64,000 nt of DNA. Source: Boletus sp. NGJ (Eukaryota; Basidiomycota; Agaricomycetes; Boletales; Boletaceae). This document shows positions 1 to 10,488 of the stretch, one piece after another. A program made the translations under genes and the position numbers. The notes below the pieces were generated by a model, which was given only the letters and a program-made list of their open reading frames with translations, searched no databases and was not told where the DNA came from. Position 1 is the first letter of the stretch. Each line of letters begins with the position of its first letter. The stretch covers positions 992,001 to 1,056,000 of the forward strand of contig JAGTXK010000219.1 of the NCBI GenBank assembly GCA_019096195.1. Reading direction: 5' to 3'.

Positions 1-2164
1 ACTCTGACTGGGACACGTGTATCAACATGCATGAGTTGGAGATATGGATACTTTGCCCAGCCCTGTTACGGTCGAGTCCGTCCCATCAAGCGAGAAATCG
101 CCGAGTGATTGCCCCCTGAGTCCACTGTAGACCGTGTTGTTACGTCGACAGCATGCACCCCTCCCACTTATCACGCGTAATTGGGAATATCCAATCTCGT
201 CTGGTCCGTTCATTCAACGGCCCTTATTCTTGTCTTCCGATGCTATTGTAGAAGGGCAATATGAGCCCAGCATTCGTACACCGCAACACCGTGTACGGAT
301 GTTGCCCCGCTCGTTCTCACCTGCACATAGATTCAGACGCGGCTACACGCTATCGATCCACCGTTTTATCCCCTTCCCGCGATGGCTTAGCCTAACGTTT
401 TCTTGTCAGTGTGACCCCATCGTGGCAAATCGGTGCCTATCTCTACCGCCGACATATCCGATAATTAGCTCCTATCCGTTATCCTCTCGTATTTTCGTGG
501 CAGGACAGAACAGGTGCGGACTGCCACACACTGCGCGTGTACTGCGAGCTACCAATCAGGCTGTGACTCCCATGCGACATGATCAGGCGCAAAGGTGGGT
601 GGTGCTCAGCCAGGCGCCAGCTGCACGGACCCATCATAATACAGTGTTGATGGAAAAGCCCCGTTTCTAATATCGAACAGCCCTATACCCTCCCCATAGG
701 CTGTGGTTTACGTTGGCACCCTGAACAGCAGTCAATGCTGCCACGATGCCACTTCAACGTGCTAAGCGGAACAGCAGATAGTGCTCACGATATGAATGCT
801 GCAGTCGAGTACGTGAAAGCGGGATTGTACGCAGTGACTGGGGCCGTCGGCAGAGCGTCTGGTCTCCGTTCCAGGATGGCTGGTCATAGAAATGAGTTCA
901 CTTACAAAAATGCCACGTGGTACCCAAATTAGTTTGTGCCTCGATTGAGAGGTGAACTGGCTCACCTCAGGAAATGGATGTCTCCGGGGTCCTTCATCCC
1001 CATTGTTCGACAGACAGATTTCCTCCTCCGCCCCGCCAACAGATCGACGACCTGAATTCGGTTCCTATTGCCGACGTAATGGGCGCCTTACTACGATCAC
1101 TGGGATTTCCGCCAACTGAACGCGGCGACGTCCGAGGAGGTTTCGGTCCACGACCACCGGTGGCCGTCGGGATGGCGTGTATGACGCGGGTGGCCGTCCA
1201 GCGTTTCCAAGTTTGCAGCTTAAAAGGCCTTTTAGTCTGAACATAGTTCCAGTGAGAATGTTCTCGGAGTCAAAATAAACCGGGAATCGGCTCGTTGGAT
1301 ATCGGACTTTGTTAGGCTGACCGCATCAGCCGCAGAAATATTCCCAGAGTCCACGACGGGTGTCGATGCCCATTGTCAGCCGTTTTCGGGCTGCAAACGA
1401 AGCAGTTCAGCGGGCGTACGTTTTCCTCGAACGGACTAACGGGGACTTGGCAAAACTCGGGTGCGTGGGCAATGTTTCGTAGTAGCGTTAATTCACGAGT
1501 CACTTTGATGAAACCATACCATATGATGCCACATGATGCGGGCCGTGCGCGGAAGGCTTTTAGAGCGGCGGAACACAGGGGAGTATCCGAGCGCTGAACA
1601 GTTGGACCAAGATATCCAAAGGGGGGAAAGCTTGGGTACGTTGACCGGATGCGCTCGTGCACATAGGGAAATGGTAAGCAAATTTGCGGGTTGCGATATC
1701 GTGGTGCAGGTACATTGGCGGTGATCGTCTGATAGCAAATTACGAGGGTGCCACGAAGGGCCGGAGGGGTGCCAGCAAAGGTTGAGAAGCCACGGACGTA
1801 GCTGACAAGTCCGAGGCCAAGCTTCTGGGAATCTAAACGCTTTCGATCATCGCGTGAAGTAAAGGGGGAAAAGGCCAATGAAGGATGGTTTCGCTAACGT
1901 AGTAACCATAGCCACCAGCCTTTTTTGGTGGATCAAAAGGGGTGGAGGTGAACAAAGTTGGGAGGTTTGCATAAAGATAAGGAGTGTGTCGAAATTGATT
2001 TTCCATAACAATGCTGTCTCAGAGCGTCAGACAAATAGACAAGCTTGGTCAACACGACGATACAGCTCAATCACGGCACGTAATTATTAGTGGCGTGAAG
2101 CATTTTGCTTGGCTTGCGCGTTCGATCCAGCAAATGAAGGGCACACATATGACACTGTTACATT
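1..2164. other. Region without a supported gene
   Basis: Open frames here reach about 188 codons on either strand. None shows a family motif, a believable set of splice sites, or the acidic/basic patterning of the genes to the right. Base composition is similar to the rest of the window and I saw no terminal repeats or transposase motifs. It may be intergenic DNA or an old, unrecognisable relic; the left window edge prevents a firmer statement. Confidence 0.4.
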
Positions 2165-2778
2165 TCAGGTGTCCGTAGGCTCCTTGATGCTCGGCTTTGG
2201 GTGGAGGTACTCTGCAGTGTCAGGGAAGTTCTTTGCCAGCGCCTCGTTCAACAAGCGGCGATAAGACTGAGAGAGACTTGACGATAAGGGACGCGTGCAA
2301 ACTGAGTTAAGCAACTCACGTCGATAGCAGCTATCTTTCCATTCATGAATTGGTTCTCGGTTGCGGCCCTCTCTAGCCTTTCCTTGGTGAGTTGCATGGG
2401 ATTCCTCGCGTTGTCGATATCCTGTAGGACTTGGAACGGAATCATTGTTTGAATGTTCTGGGCCATGTCATCGATCGTTGTGAGATGGTAAACCACCTCG
2501 TTACTAACGTGAATTGGGCTTGTGAATGGCACCCGACGACAACTCGTAGGGACGTACGCTCGAACGCCGACTTGCTTGCCTCCTGCTGGCTTATCGCGCT
2601 CCTTGGTGGAGTCATTGATGACGGTTGTGCCCAAATTGTACAGTGCATTTGCAAGGCCAAGTAACTCCAGCTCTATGTCACCTTGCGACCCTGAAGGTGG
2701 GGGGGACTGTGACGATCGTGGCGAATCTGGTGCATGTGTATTCAATGAGACTGTACCAGGGTGGAACGACATGAGCAC
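2165..2778 (-). CDS. MED10: Mediator complex subunit 10
   Basis: Subunit of the middle module of Mediator, the nuclear coactivator bridging transcription factors and RNA polymerase II (yeast Nut2). Exons read complement(2165..2266, 2320..2503, 2558..2778) and give 168 residues, close to the usual fungal length. The family core is plain: LELLGLANALYNLG near residue 40, then NEVVYHLTTIDDMAQNIQ, IPFQVLQDIDNARNP and a C-terminal YRRLLNEALAKNFPD. The second junction joins ...IAAID to SYRRLL in phase. The N-terminal 35 residues are Ser/Pro-rich and the start at 2778 is the least certain part; an in-frame ATG lies two codons further in. It is read away from the methyltransferase gene, and its 5' side faces the first copy of the repeat at 2837. 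Confidence 0.9.
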
Positions 2779-2836
2779 AAGTAAATGTAGGTACCGTGCA
2801 AAACATGGGCATTCCTAAAAGAGACAACCATGTACA

Positions 2837-3138
2837 TAGGGTTAGGGTTAGGAAGAGGAGAGTGCGAAAAAAAAAAAAAAAAAAAAAAAGACGGCCTGCC
2901 CAGCCAGAGTGGCCATGGCAGGACTGGAAAATATTGAGACAGTGCATGAGCTGACGCCCATACAAGCCGCAGTTACCCTCTGAATGGACAGGGTCGCCGT
3001 GCTATGGAAGGTCCCTACTACCCGCATACCCAGTTAATTGAAGGGGCGTGCGCCATCAAGGTAAGTATGAGGTGTCGTCTTTTTTGCCCATCGCTTATAT
3101 ACCCCTCTCCCCTGCGCACGGACCAGAAAAGCCAAGCC
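2837..3138. repeat. Dispersed repeat, copy A (TTAGGG units, A-tract)
   Basis: About 300 bases that recur at 5314-5520. It opens with TAGGGTTAGGGTTAGG, then a GA-rich stretch and 23 consecutive A (2867-2889), then a block shared almost base for base with copy B (around GAGTGGCCATGGCAGGACTG and CTCTGAATGGACAGG), and ends near GCGCACGGACCAG. Relative to copy B it carries about 70 extra bases, including TATATACCCC near 3104. It lies about 175 bases 5' of the methyltransferase start. No transposase, target duplication or terminal inverted repeat was seen. Confidence 0.75.
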
Positions 3139-3312
3139 TTCCCATTTCGGGACAAAATTTGGTAGCCGTGAGAGGCACGGGTCGACGGCTCAGCCGCTTT
3201 GCCTCATTTGGACGGACTGTTTAGATGGGAACCGGTGGCGTAAGATACTTTTTACTCGTATAACTACGTCTGGCTGGAAAGACTGAATGATGTCCTTCAT
3301 CGCATCTAAACC

Positions 3313-4196
3313 ATGGCCGAGTCCATGCCAGTCGCCTTCGAGGAGCTCGTTCGCATTATCAAAGAAAGCCCCGTCAGTGGTTGGGACAATGCATGGTGTG
3401 TGATGCCCGTAGTGTCCTGGGTGCAGACAATGAACTGAGTCCAATTTTCCCATAGGAAAGTTGGAGTCACACCTTGGGACTCGGGGGACGTTCAGCCTGC
3501 CCTCTGTAACCTGATCATGTCGAACGAGCTTGATCTTCCCAAGAATGGCCGTGCTCTCATCCCGGGATGTGGCAAGGTAGGCTCCGTTAAAATCATTGAA
3601 TGACTTATCCACGTCAAACAGGGTTACGATGCAACCTTCATCGCCTCTCAACTGGGACTCGACGTGTTGGCCATCGATCTATCGTCGACGGCTATTCAAG
3701 CTGCGCGCGAGTAAGCCTCAGAAGCCCAAGTGAGACCGGTAACTTTATACTGACCCCCGTCAGTCGCTTTGATGCAAGTTCTTCAAGAGTTCCCGACGCC
3801 AAAGTCTCCTTCGAGGTAGCAGACTTCTTCGCCTTTTCAGTCCCTGATGATCAGCGCTTCACCCTGATCTATGACTACACGTGTGTGTCCTTATCTGTGT
3901 CTCCGCACCCGTGTGACGGCCAGTTCGTTAGGTTTTTCGTCGCCATTCCCCCAGTTCTGAGGAGTGGTTGGGGCAAACAAATTTCTGCGTTACTGAAGCC
4001 TGGTGGTTATCTCATCACACTCGTCTGGCCGCTCAACTTACCCGTAGACGATGACGGCCCACCGTTCTTCGTCAAACCTGAACACTACGTCGACGTTCTC
4101 GGAGATGGTTGGGAGAAAGTCCTCGATAAGGTCCCGGAAATTTCAATCCCGCAGCATGTGGGTCGGGAGAGGCTGATCGTCTACAGGAAGTTGTAA
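3313..4196 (+). CDS. Thiol/thiopurine-type SAM methyltransferase
   Basis: Class I S-adenosylmethionine-dependent methyltransferase of the TPMT / halide-thiol methyltransferase (HOL-like) family, which methylates small thiols, sulfide or halides in the cytosol. Exons 3313..3395, 3456..3576, 3622..3710, 3764..3880 and 3932..4196 give 224 residues. The entry motif WKVGVTPWDSG (about residue 29) is formed across the first intron. Motif I is ALIPGCGKGYD (about 60), followed by the acidic DVLAIDLSSTAI, a VADFF motif and IYDYTFFVAIPP. LLKPGGYLITLVWP is the typical post-motif strand. The ATG at 3313 was chosen because it precedes a continuous frame into the first family motif. Substrate cannot be told from sequence. 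Its promoter side carries repeat copy A with TATATACC near 3104. Confidence 0.88.
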
Positions 4197-4269
4197 CCCT
4201 CTTGACAGCGCTGTAACAATATTTTGTGTACTGGTGTAAAGTCTTACTGATCACGTACGAATTCCGTTG

Positions 4270-5264
4270 GACACCTATATGAACGTTTATGATGGGCTCA
4301 GACACGCCGTGAAGCTCCAGCCCGATATCCGGATATTCTGTCTTAGCCTGCAATTCATTTCCCATCGAGTCACCCTTCCATGTACAACTCTCGGAGGGCA
4401 AGGATCCAGTCCGACTGCGCAGTCTTTTGCAAGACGCTGCTGGATGACATGAACTCCCTCAATGTACCCTTCACCTCTGCCGCTCTGGACCTCGCCATGC
4501 GTAAAGCTAGTGTATGGGATTGACTTGGACTTCCCCGACCATCCACCAGTACAAGGGGACCACAGCGCAACTGTCGATGCCGGTATTCCCCAATTACCCA
4601 ACTTTCAACCTTTCTCTACTGCCGCACTTAACACGACCGTTGATATGGTCGGGCGCTCTGGAAACGTTTCCAAACTCGTTCAGGCTTTCGAAGTGCTTAC
4701 ACAGCCCCTGCCTCCACAAGCCAGTCAACATTATTCTCTAGGTTTTGACCGTCCTTAACCCCACCTCCACTCAGCCTCACCAGACTCCACACGCAAAGTC
4801 AGACTTCGACCACTTGTCGCGTGTCGATCACTCAACTTTCGCACGACACTACCTGTGCGGACGCAAATTTATCACACTCCTTACAAAACGCCAGCCTCTC
4901 AGTTCGCTCTCAACAGGCACATGTCTCGTCTGTCTTCGGAACAGCAAAGATACGATTTGTGGGGTACATTGCGCGCCAAACATACGGGAGGAAGAAGAAC
5001 GACATAGCGTACTACACTGAGCTGCGAGAGTTGCAGCGGCAGGGACGACAACCTCTGGCACCAGACCATGATCCATCTCATCCAAACTCGTCAGTACTAC
5101 CCAAGGAGATGCTACCTTCATCCTCCTCCCTGACACCCTCGGAGTTGTCACCTCCTGTCAAATATTTTGATGTATCTGTCCAATCTGGATATCCTTCAAA
5201 AAGATTTACTTTCACTTGCCTAGCGCGCGGGAGTGAGGCAACTGCAAAACTCGCTCTCATGTGA
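4270..5264 (+). pseudogene. Decayed 3' part of a mitochondrial PPR-like gene
   Basis: Protein-like segments lie in order on the plus strand but in different frames. One near 4430-4515 includes LLDDMNSLNVPF and ALDLAMRKASVW. A second at 4515-4750 includes LDFPDHPPVQ and AFEVLTQPLPPQ. A third at 4950-5060 includes FVGYIARQTYGRKKNDIAYY. This order and the last motif recall, from memory, the C-terminal part of large fungal mitochondrial pentatricopeptide-like proteins. I could not join the segments with plausible GT..AG introns, and no N-terminal half is present upstream, where the methyltransferase ends at 4196. I therefore read it as a relic of a host gene. The alternative is an unrecognised, heavily spliced gene of about 250-300 codons. 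Confidence 0.4.
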
Positions 5265-5313
5265 CACAGGCTTGTCTAACCTTCCTTGCACATGTACCCA
5301 AGTTACTACAGAC

Positions 5314-5520
5314 TAGGGTTAGGGTTAGGAAGTGGAGAAGGCGAAAAAAAAGGCCTGCCAGCCAGAGTGGCCATGGCAGGACTGGAAAATATTGAGCATG
5401 AGCTGATGTCCATACAAGCTGCAGTGACCCTCTGAATGGACAGGCATGCTATGGAAGGTCCCTACTCAGCTAATTGAAGCTAAGACCTCTCCTCCGCGCA
5501 CGGACCAGCGATGCCAAGTT
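5314..5520. repeat. Dispersed repeat, copy B
   Basis: Second copy of the element at 2837-3138, same orientation. It opens with TAGGGTTAGGGTTAGG, has only 8 A in place of 23, keeps the central block around GCCATGGCAGGACTGG and GGACAGGCATGCTATGG, lacks about 70 bases present in copy A, and ends at GCGCACGGACCAGCGATGCC. It ends about 60 bases before the PRP31 start codon, so it probably forms that gene's promoter or 5' UTR. Confidence 0.75.
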
Positions 5521-5578
5521 GCCAAATAAGGTAACTAATAATCTGGCATGTGGCAGGCCAGCCCCTTGGAATACGCCA

Positions 5579-7686
5579 ATGAGTGGACTGGCAAACGAGC
5601 TTCTCGCAGATCTTGACGACCTCTCGGACAATGGCAGCGCGGACTACGAAGAAAATAAAGACGTTCCCGCCCCGCCCATCAACTCGGCGCCAAATGGATT
5701 GAAGCGCAAGGCAGAGGGAGACGTTGACATCTCCGAAGATGAAGAGGAGGCTGAGGAGGAGGAAGACGTGACAGGAAAAGGGCCCAGCGGTAGTCTCGTG
5801 TTCGAGGGCGGTGTAAAGCCTGCAGAGGAGCTGGACGCGGAAGATGTGCAGCAGATGGATCTCGGTGCAATAGAGGACGTCAGCTCGATAGCAAAACTAG
5901 AAGGCAGCAAGAAGATGTCCGATATATTAAAGGTGACTCCACCCTCTCACTCCTCTCGTACCGCTGTTGATGCTACTCTATCTAGGAAATTGGGAAATAC
6001 CAAGCAAATCCAAGCTCAGTAGATGCAATGTCGCTACCTGCGCACTTGAACCCGGAGTACACTCTCATCGTGCAAGCAAATAACTTATCTGTCGATGTTG
6101 ACAATGAAATTCTCGTGGTACATAAAGTACGTTACGAACGCGCATGCTTTGCCTCCACTGATCCTTGTCCCAAGTTCATCCGTGACCACTATGCGTCAAA
6201 GTTCCCTGAACTGGAACAACTGGTTCAAGACCCCACTCAATACATACGAGCGGTGCGCATTCTGGCCAACAACGAGGTTTGTCAAACCCATCCACGATCG
6301 AGGGCTGTTTAAATTTTCTATCCTCTTAGGATCCTACAAAGGTTGACCTAACAGGTGTACTGCCTGCTGCCGTGATCATGAGTGTTTTGATCACGGCCAC
6401 AACGAGCTCAGGTCAACCTCTTTCAGACGTGCGATGGAAAGCCGTTGAGCGAGCTTGTGGTCTGGCCGACCGTTTGGAGGAGACGCGCAAAACTGTGCGG
6501 TACATCTTCCCCAATCCAATGCTTCTCTCACCCTTGCCATTGCAGATATTCATGTACGTTAGCTCAAGAATGAATGTTCTTGCTCCCAATCTATCAGCTA
6601 TTGTTGGTACTACTACAGCTGCAAAACTACTTGGCATCGCAGGTGGCCTCGGTCCGCTAGCCAAAATGCCATCGTGTAACGTTCATGTCAGTCACGCCAC
6701 AACATTTTGCCTCGTCATTCCCTTATCCTGCTCTTCACCTAGCTTCTTGGTGCTCAAAAGAAGACTGCACTTGGTTTCTCCACAGTCACCCAGCGGAGGC
6801 ATACTGGCTTCGTGTTTCAATGCGACCTAGTGCAGCAAACGCCTCCAGAGTACCAGTCCAAGGTGCAGCGAACCGTTGGTGCAAAGTGTGTGCTCGCCGC
6901 CCGCATGGACCTTGAACGAACTCGTAGAGATGGTGAGCATATCCTCAGAGCGAGTTACTACACTCTAGTGTTGAACATTGTCCAGGGTCATACGGTCAAG
7001 ATCTTCGAGATAAAATCGAGAAGCACATAGACCGTCTCGCAGCCCCCCTACCCGCCAAAATCACTAAAGCACTCCCTATTCCGAACGATGGACCGAAAAA
7101 GCGAAGAGGAGGGAAACGGTTTGTCCTATTGCCTTTGCCCCCCTTTTACTGCAGGGCCTCACGTTTCGCTTCTAGGGCGCGTAAAGCCAAAGAAGCGTAC
7201 GCTCAGACCGAGTTGCGCAAACTCCAGAATCGAATGGCATTCGGGGAGGCCGAGGAGGAGGTTGGTGCATTCGACCAGACAAAGGGCCTCGGCATGATCG
7301 GCGTCGGAACGGGCAAGGTCCGGGCTGGACTCGGAGAAGCCAAGAGTCGCGGTGGGTAGCACTCCCCGTGGTCTGATTCTTTTGTTGAAACCGATAAAAT
7401 CAACAGCAAAGTTGTCCAAGGCGAACAAGCTGCGGACGGCTGCGCTGGCACGTGCAGCACAAGGCGGCTCGACGACATCAGGAACGGCCACGTCCCTGAC
7501 CGTGACTCCGGTGCAAGGTTGGTTGTTGGTTGCAATTGTCTGATGTTCCACGCTGACTCAGTCCTAGGTTTCGAGTTGACAAATCGTGCTGCGGCTGCTC
7601 AGCGAGTCAAGGAGGCCAACGAACGGTGGTTTGCAGCCGGAGGCTTCTCATTCGTGGGGCAGAAGGGAAGTGGGAATCAAGGATAG
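5579..7686 (+). CDS. PRP31: U4/U6 snRNP factor Prp31
   Basis: Pre-mRNA splicing factor that binds the U4 snRNA/15.5K complex and tethers U5 to the tri-snRNP in the nucleus. Ten exons (5579..5932, 5986..6126, 6175..6276, 6330..6494, 6546..6686, 6743..6932, 6986..7118, 7176..7351, 7407..7517, 7568..7686) give 543 residues, the normal length. After an acidic N-terminus come the NOSIC/Nop region ([30 protein letters not shown]), the Nop domain signature [22 protein letters not shown] (residues about 250-275, quoted in part) with NVHLLGAQKK, and the Prp31 C-terminal region [14 protein letters not shown] and [12 protein letters not shown]. Intron 4 (6495-6545, 51 nt) is a multiple of three without a stop, so retention would add 17 residues silently. 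Repeat copy B lies just upstream. Confidence 0.95.
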
Positions 7687-7908
7687 ATTAGGTACAGACC
7701 CTAGCAAGAGCCATGTGGAACATCCATGAAGCGCCATCAACTGCATGACTCAAGTCATTGATGTGATACTAAATTGATTGTGGCATGGAAAAGTACATAC
7801 ACCGTGAGTGCTCTCGAAACTATAAGAAGATAAAATGCCAATAGAGGGTGAGATACAAAGGTAGCTGAGACGAAGTGTGGAACTACCCGAACTACTAGCG
7901 TCTGGTGA

Positions 7909-8637
7909 TTACGCATGACGAGCCGTGGTAACGGTCTCTCCTGTTGCGGAGCTCTGGGTCACATCAATATAACCGACTTTTTTGGGATCAGCTAGATCGC
8001 TCCGTTTGGAACGATAGTCCCGGATGGCAGAACGGATGGCGTCCTCCGCCAACACTGGGAAGTGGATCATATCAGATAAGAAAATACCCATCGTAGTGAG
8101 CAAGCGCTCACTAGAGCAATGCAATTTCACGGGTGGAAGGCATAGCTCTTTGGCGATTTCGGTGTTCTTGATTTTGGAAGCTTCGTCGAGAGAGAGACCC
8201 TTCACCCGCTCGGTCATGTAAGAGCTGGAGGCAATGGCACTTCCGCATCCAAAGGTCTTGAACTTGACATCACTGATAATGCCATCCTCGTCGACACGAA
8301 TTTGAAGCTTCATGACATCTCCGCAGCTGGGTTATGCAGGTCATCAGTTCAGCCGTACGCACAACAAACGGAGGAGAATAAGTGCATACGCAGGTGCTCC
8401 AACAAGCCCTGTACCAACATCGACGTCGTCTTTGGGAAGAGAGCCCACCTAAATAGAAAGGGGGATGAGCTTTTGCGCAAGAGATGAACGGTGGATGCAA
8501 CGGACGTTTCGTGGGCTCTCGTAATGAGAAATGACTTTCTCGTGGTAACCGCGAGCGAGGACGGGAGCAACGCCAGCTCTCGCCCTTGTCGCAGCAGTGG
8601 TGGTGAGGACAGTCCTTGAGAATGTTGAGCGAAACAT
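7909..8637 (-). CDS. ISU1: Mitochondrial Fe-S cluster scaffold protein
   Basis: IscU-type scaffold on which [2Fe-2S] clusters are built in the mitochondrial matrix with Nfs1, Isd11 and frataxin. Exons complement(7909..8054, 8112..8326, 8390..8448, 8506..8637) give 183 residues. Residues 1-32 form a basic, Ser/Thr/Ala-rich presequence. The three ligand cysteines are present: GAPACGDVMKL (split by intron 2), FGCGSAIASSS and LPPVKLHCSMLAEDAI, whose HCS|MLAED junction depends on removing the intron 8055-8111. The LPPVK motif is the Hsp70 (Ssq1/HscA) binding site. The C-terminal tail of about 20 residues after KKVGYIDV is slightly longer than usual. It lies head-to-tail with the flavoprotein gene at 8715, 77 bases apart. 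Confidence 0.95.
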
Positions 8638-8714
8638 GGTGGATGCTGGGAAAGCGGCAAGGTCGTATTTTGTCGTTGCTTTCTAACTTAAGTCTCGTCT
8701 GAGCTCGAATTAGG

Positions 8715-10306
8715 TCAAGACATCGTGTGACTAGGATCCGGCCTCCCGAACCTGACCACATCCTCAACCACATGTTCCGCAATCGCAAGACTAGATGTGA
8801 GGCCAGGACTCTCAATACCCAGCAAGCTCACCATCAGCCCGCTGTCTCTCCCGTCTGCATAATCCTTCCGTATAACGAAATCCTGGAATCCTGAAACCAC
8901 AAGCTTCGGGCGAACACCGACATAGTCTGCTCTGAGCCCCTCAAGTACGACCCCCGGCAAACACTGCGTCACTGCCTTATGCATCTCCTCTATCCGCAAT
9001 TCACTGGGTGCCAGGTGCTGAGTCCAGAAGTCAACGTTTTCCTCGTTGGAGCAAAAGTCCGGTACGTCCGTCGGTGGTGATATCCACTCTAGATCCGGCC
9101 CAAATCGCACCCTCCCTTGCAAGTCAAGGGTCAAGTGTGTGCCAAGAGATTGGAAAGCGTGTTTGTTGCGTCCGGTCTCGGGGCAAGGGTATATAAGGTG
9201 ACTGACATTGGAAATGCCTGGACCACTGTATGCTGCGTACGAACCACGCCCGAAATACATTGGTATCCGAGAGGACTCGGGGAGAAGAGAATTAAGAACG
9301 AGGTTGGAGGACAATCCAGACGCATTGATCAGTGTCTTCGCAAGGAGGGCATCTCCTTCCAGTGCATCATCGGTCACAGTCTGCACCACCCAGCCGTCGT
9401 GGGAAGGTGCCGTAGGAAATCCCTCAGCGCCCTTGTACGGATCCACACGGACGACACGCGTGGAGTACACTAGCTCCCCTCCTTCGGACTCCAGGATGTC
9501 TTTCTCGAGGCTCTCCATGAGTGCATGCGAATTGACGATACCTGTCTCTGGGCTCCACAGAGCTACGGCTATGTCTTTTGACAGATCAGGCTCCAACTCG
9601 CGTGCATGGTCTCCGCTGACGAGGGTAGTGGGGAGGACTGGTTCGCCTGCAAGCTGCGGTGCTTGTGCCGAGTGGGGAGGCCACGAGAGCCTGTGAGATT
9701 TCTCAAGCAGGCTTTCGACATACGTTCGCTGGCTCTCATGGGCAACAACGAGCTTTCCCGTTTTACGATATGGGATGTTGTATCTCTTGCACCGTTGATA
9801 CATGAGGTAGCGTCCACGCAGACACAGCCGAGTCTTCAAAGACTCGGGTGGGTAGTAGAGACCTGCAACGAAGCCATGTAATAAGCGTCTGGCGCTGGAG
9901 GTGGTTGTCGCGGTAGAGTCATACCTGCATGAATCACTTCGGAGTTTCGAGAACTGACACCGTGTTATGAAGCAAGAGCGATATTCGATACACAAACGTA
10001 CCTGATCTCCTCCCCGGCTTGCGAATGCCTTTCTACGAGAAACGTGGACTTTGTCGGAAATCTCTGAGACAGCCGTTGAGCAATTGCTAGACCGACAACA
10101 CCTAACCACAGACTTAGGAATCACGCGTGTTCTATAAGATACTTGAACCCACCTCCTCCAATAACGAGAAAATCGACCGCTGCATCGGGACTCTAGGATG
10201 CGTGTTACCCAGGGCAATGCGTTCAGGGGGGTGAACTGACCTTAAATTTAAACTTGCCTGTAGAGTTTAGAGCAGCTTTTAGTCCTCGCACAGCTAGGGT
10301 AGCCAT
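8715..10306 (-). CDS. FAD-dependent L-2-hydroxyglutarate dehydrogenase-like
   Basis: DAO-family flavoprotein resembling L2HGDH, which oxidises L-2-hydroxyglutarate to 2-oxoglutarate at the mitochondrial membrane. Exons complement(8715..9862, 9925..9953, 10002..10101, 10153..10192, 10241..10306) give 460 residues. The Rossmann dinucleotide motif VIGGGVVGLAIAQRL (about residue 32) is assembled from two exons. SSRNSEVIHAG then LYYPPESLKTRLC is the L2HGDH-type substrate/FAD segment. PETGIVNSHALMESL, LINASGLSSN and the C-terminal GIESPGLTSSLAIAEHV follow the family order. The N-terminus (MATLAVRGLKAALNSTGKFK) is basic and could target mitochondria. In fungi the exact substrate is less certain than the fold. 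The promoter is shared with CNS1. Confidence 0.88.
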
Positions 10307-10398
10307 CTCGCAAGACGGGAAAGCTAGAGGGAGTGATGTAAAGCGGATTTCCGAAAGACATTTTAGTTGTCCATAAGGCGGGTCAGCTGGTCTCGGTT

Positions 10399-10434
10399 AG
10401 ATAACTCGACAGACCTGGATCTTATCTTATCTTA
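10399..10434. promoter_or_regulatory. Cluster of GATA-type sites in a divergent promoter
   Basis: The 182 bases between the L2HGDH-like and CNS1 start codons hold AGATAA at 10399 and a tandem CTTATCTTATCTTA at 10421-10434 (GATAAG on the minus strand, overlapping). GATA factors of the Area/SRE1 type bind HGATAR in fungi. That these sites are used is inference. Confidence 0.35.
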
Positions 10435-10488
10435 CTCGTCCACTTCTTCGACTAAAGGACTCGTCCCGAGAGACAGACTAGGTTGAAC

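Noticed and set aside
1312-1878. 188-codon minus-strand open frame
   Set aside because: No motif, no neighbours in phase and no compositional sign of coding; overlaps other unrelated frames of similar length.
2837-2852. Telomere or interstitial telomeric array
   Set aside because: Only two to three TTAGGG units at each of two places, both inside a longer repeat and flanked by ordinary genes.
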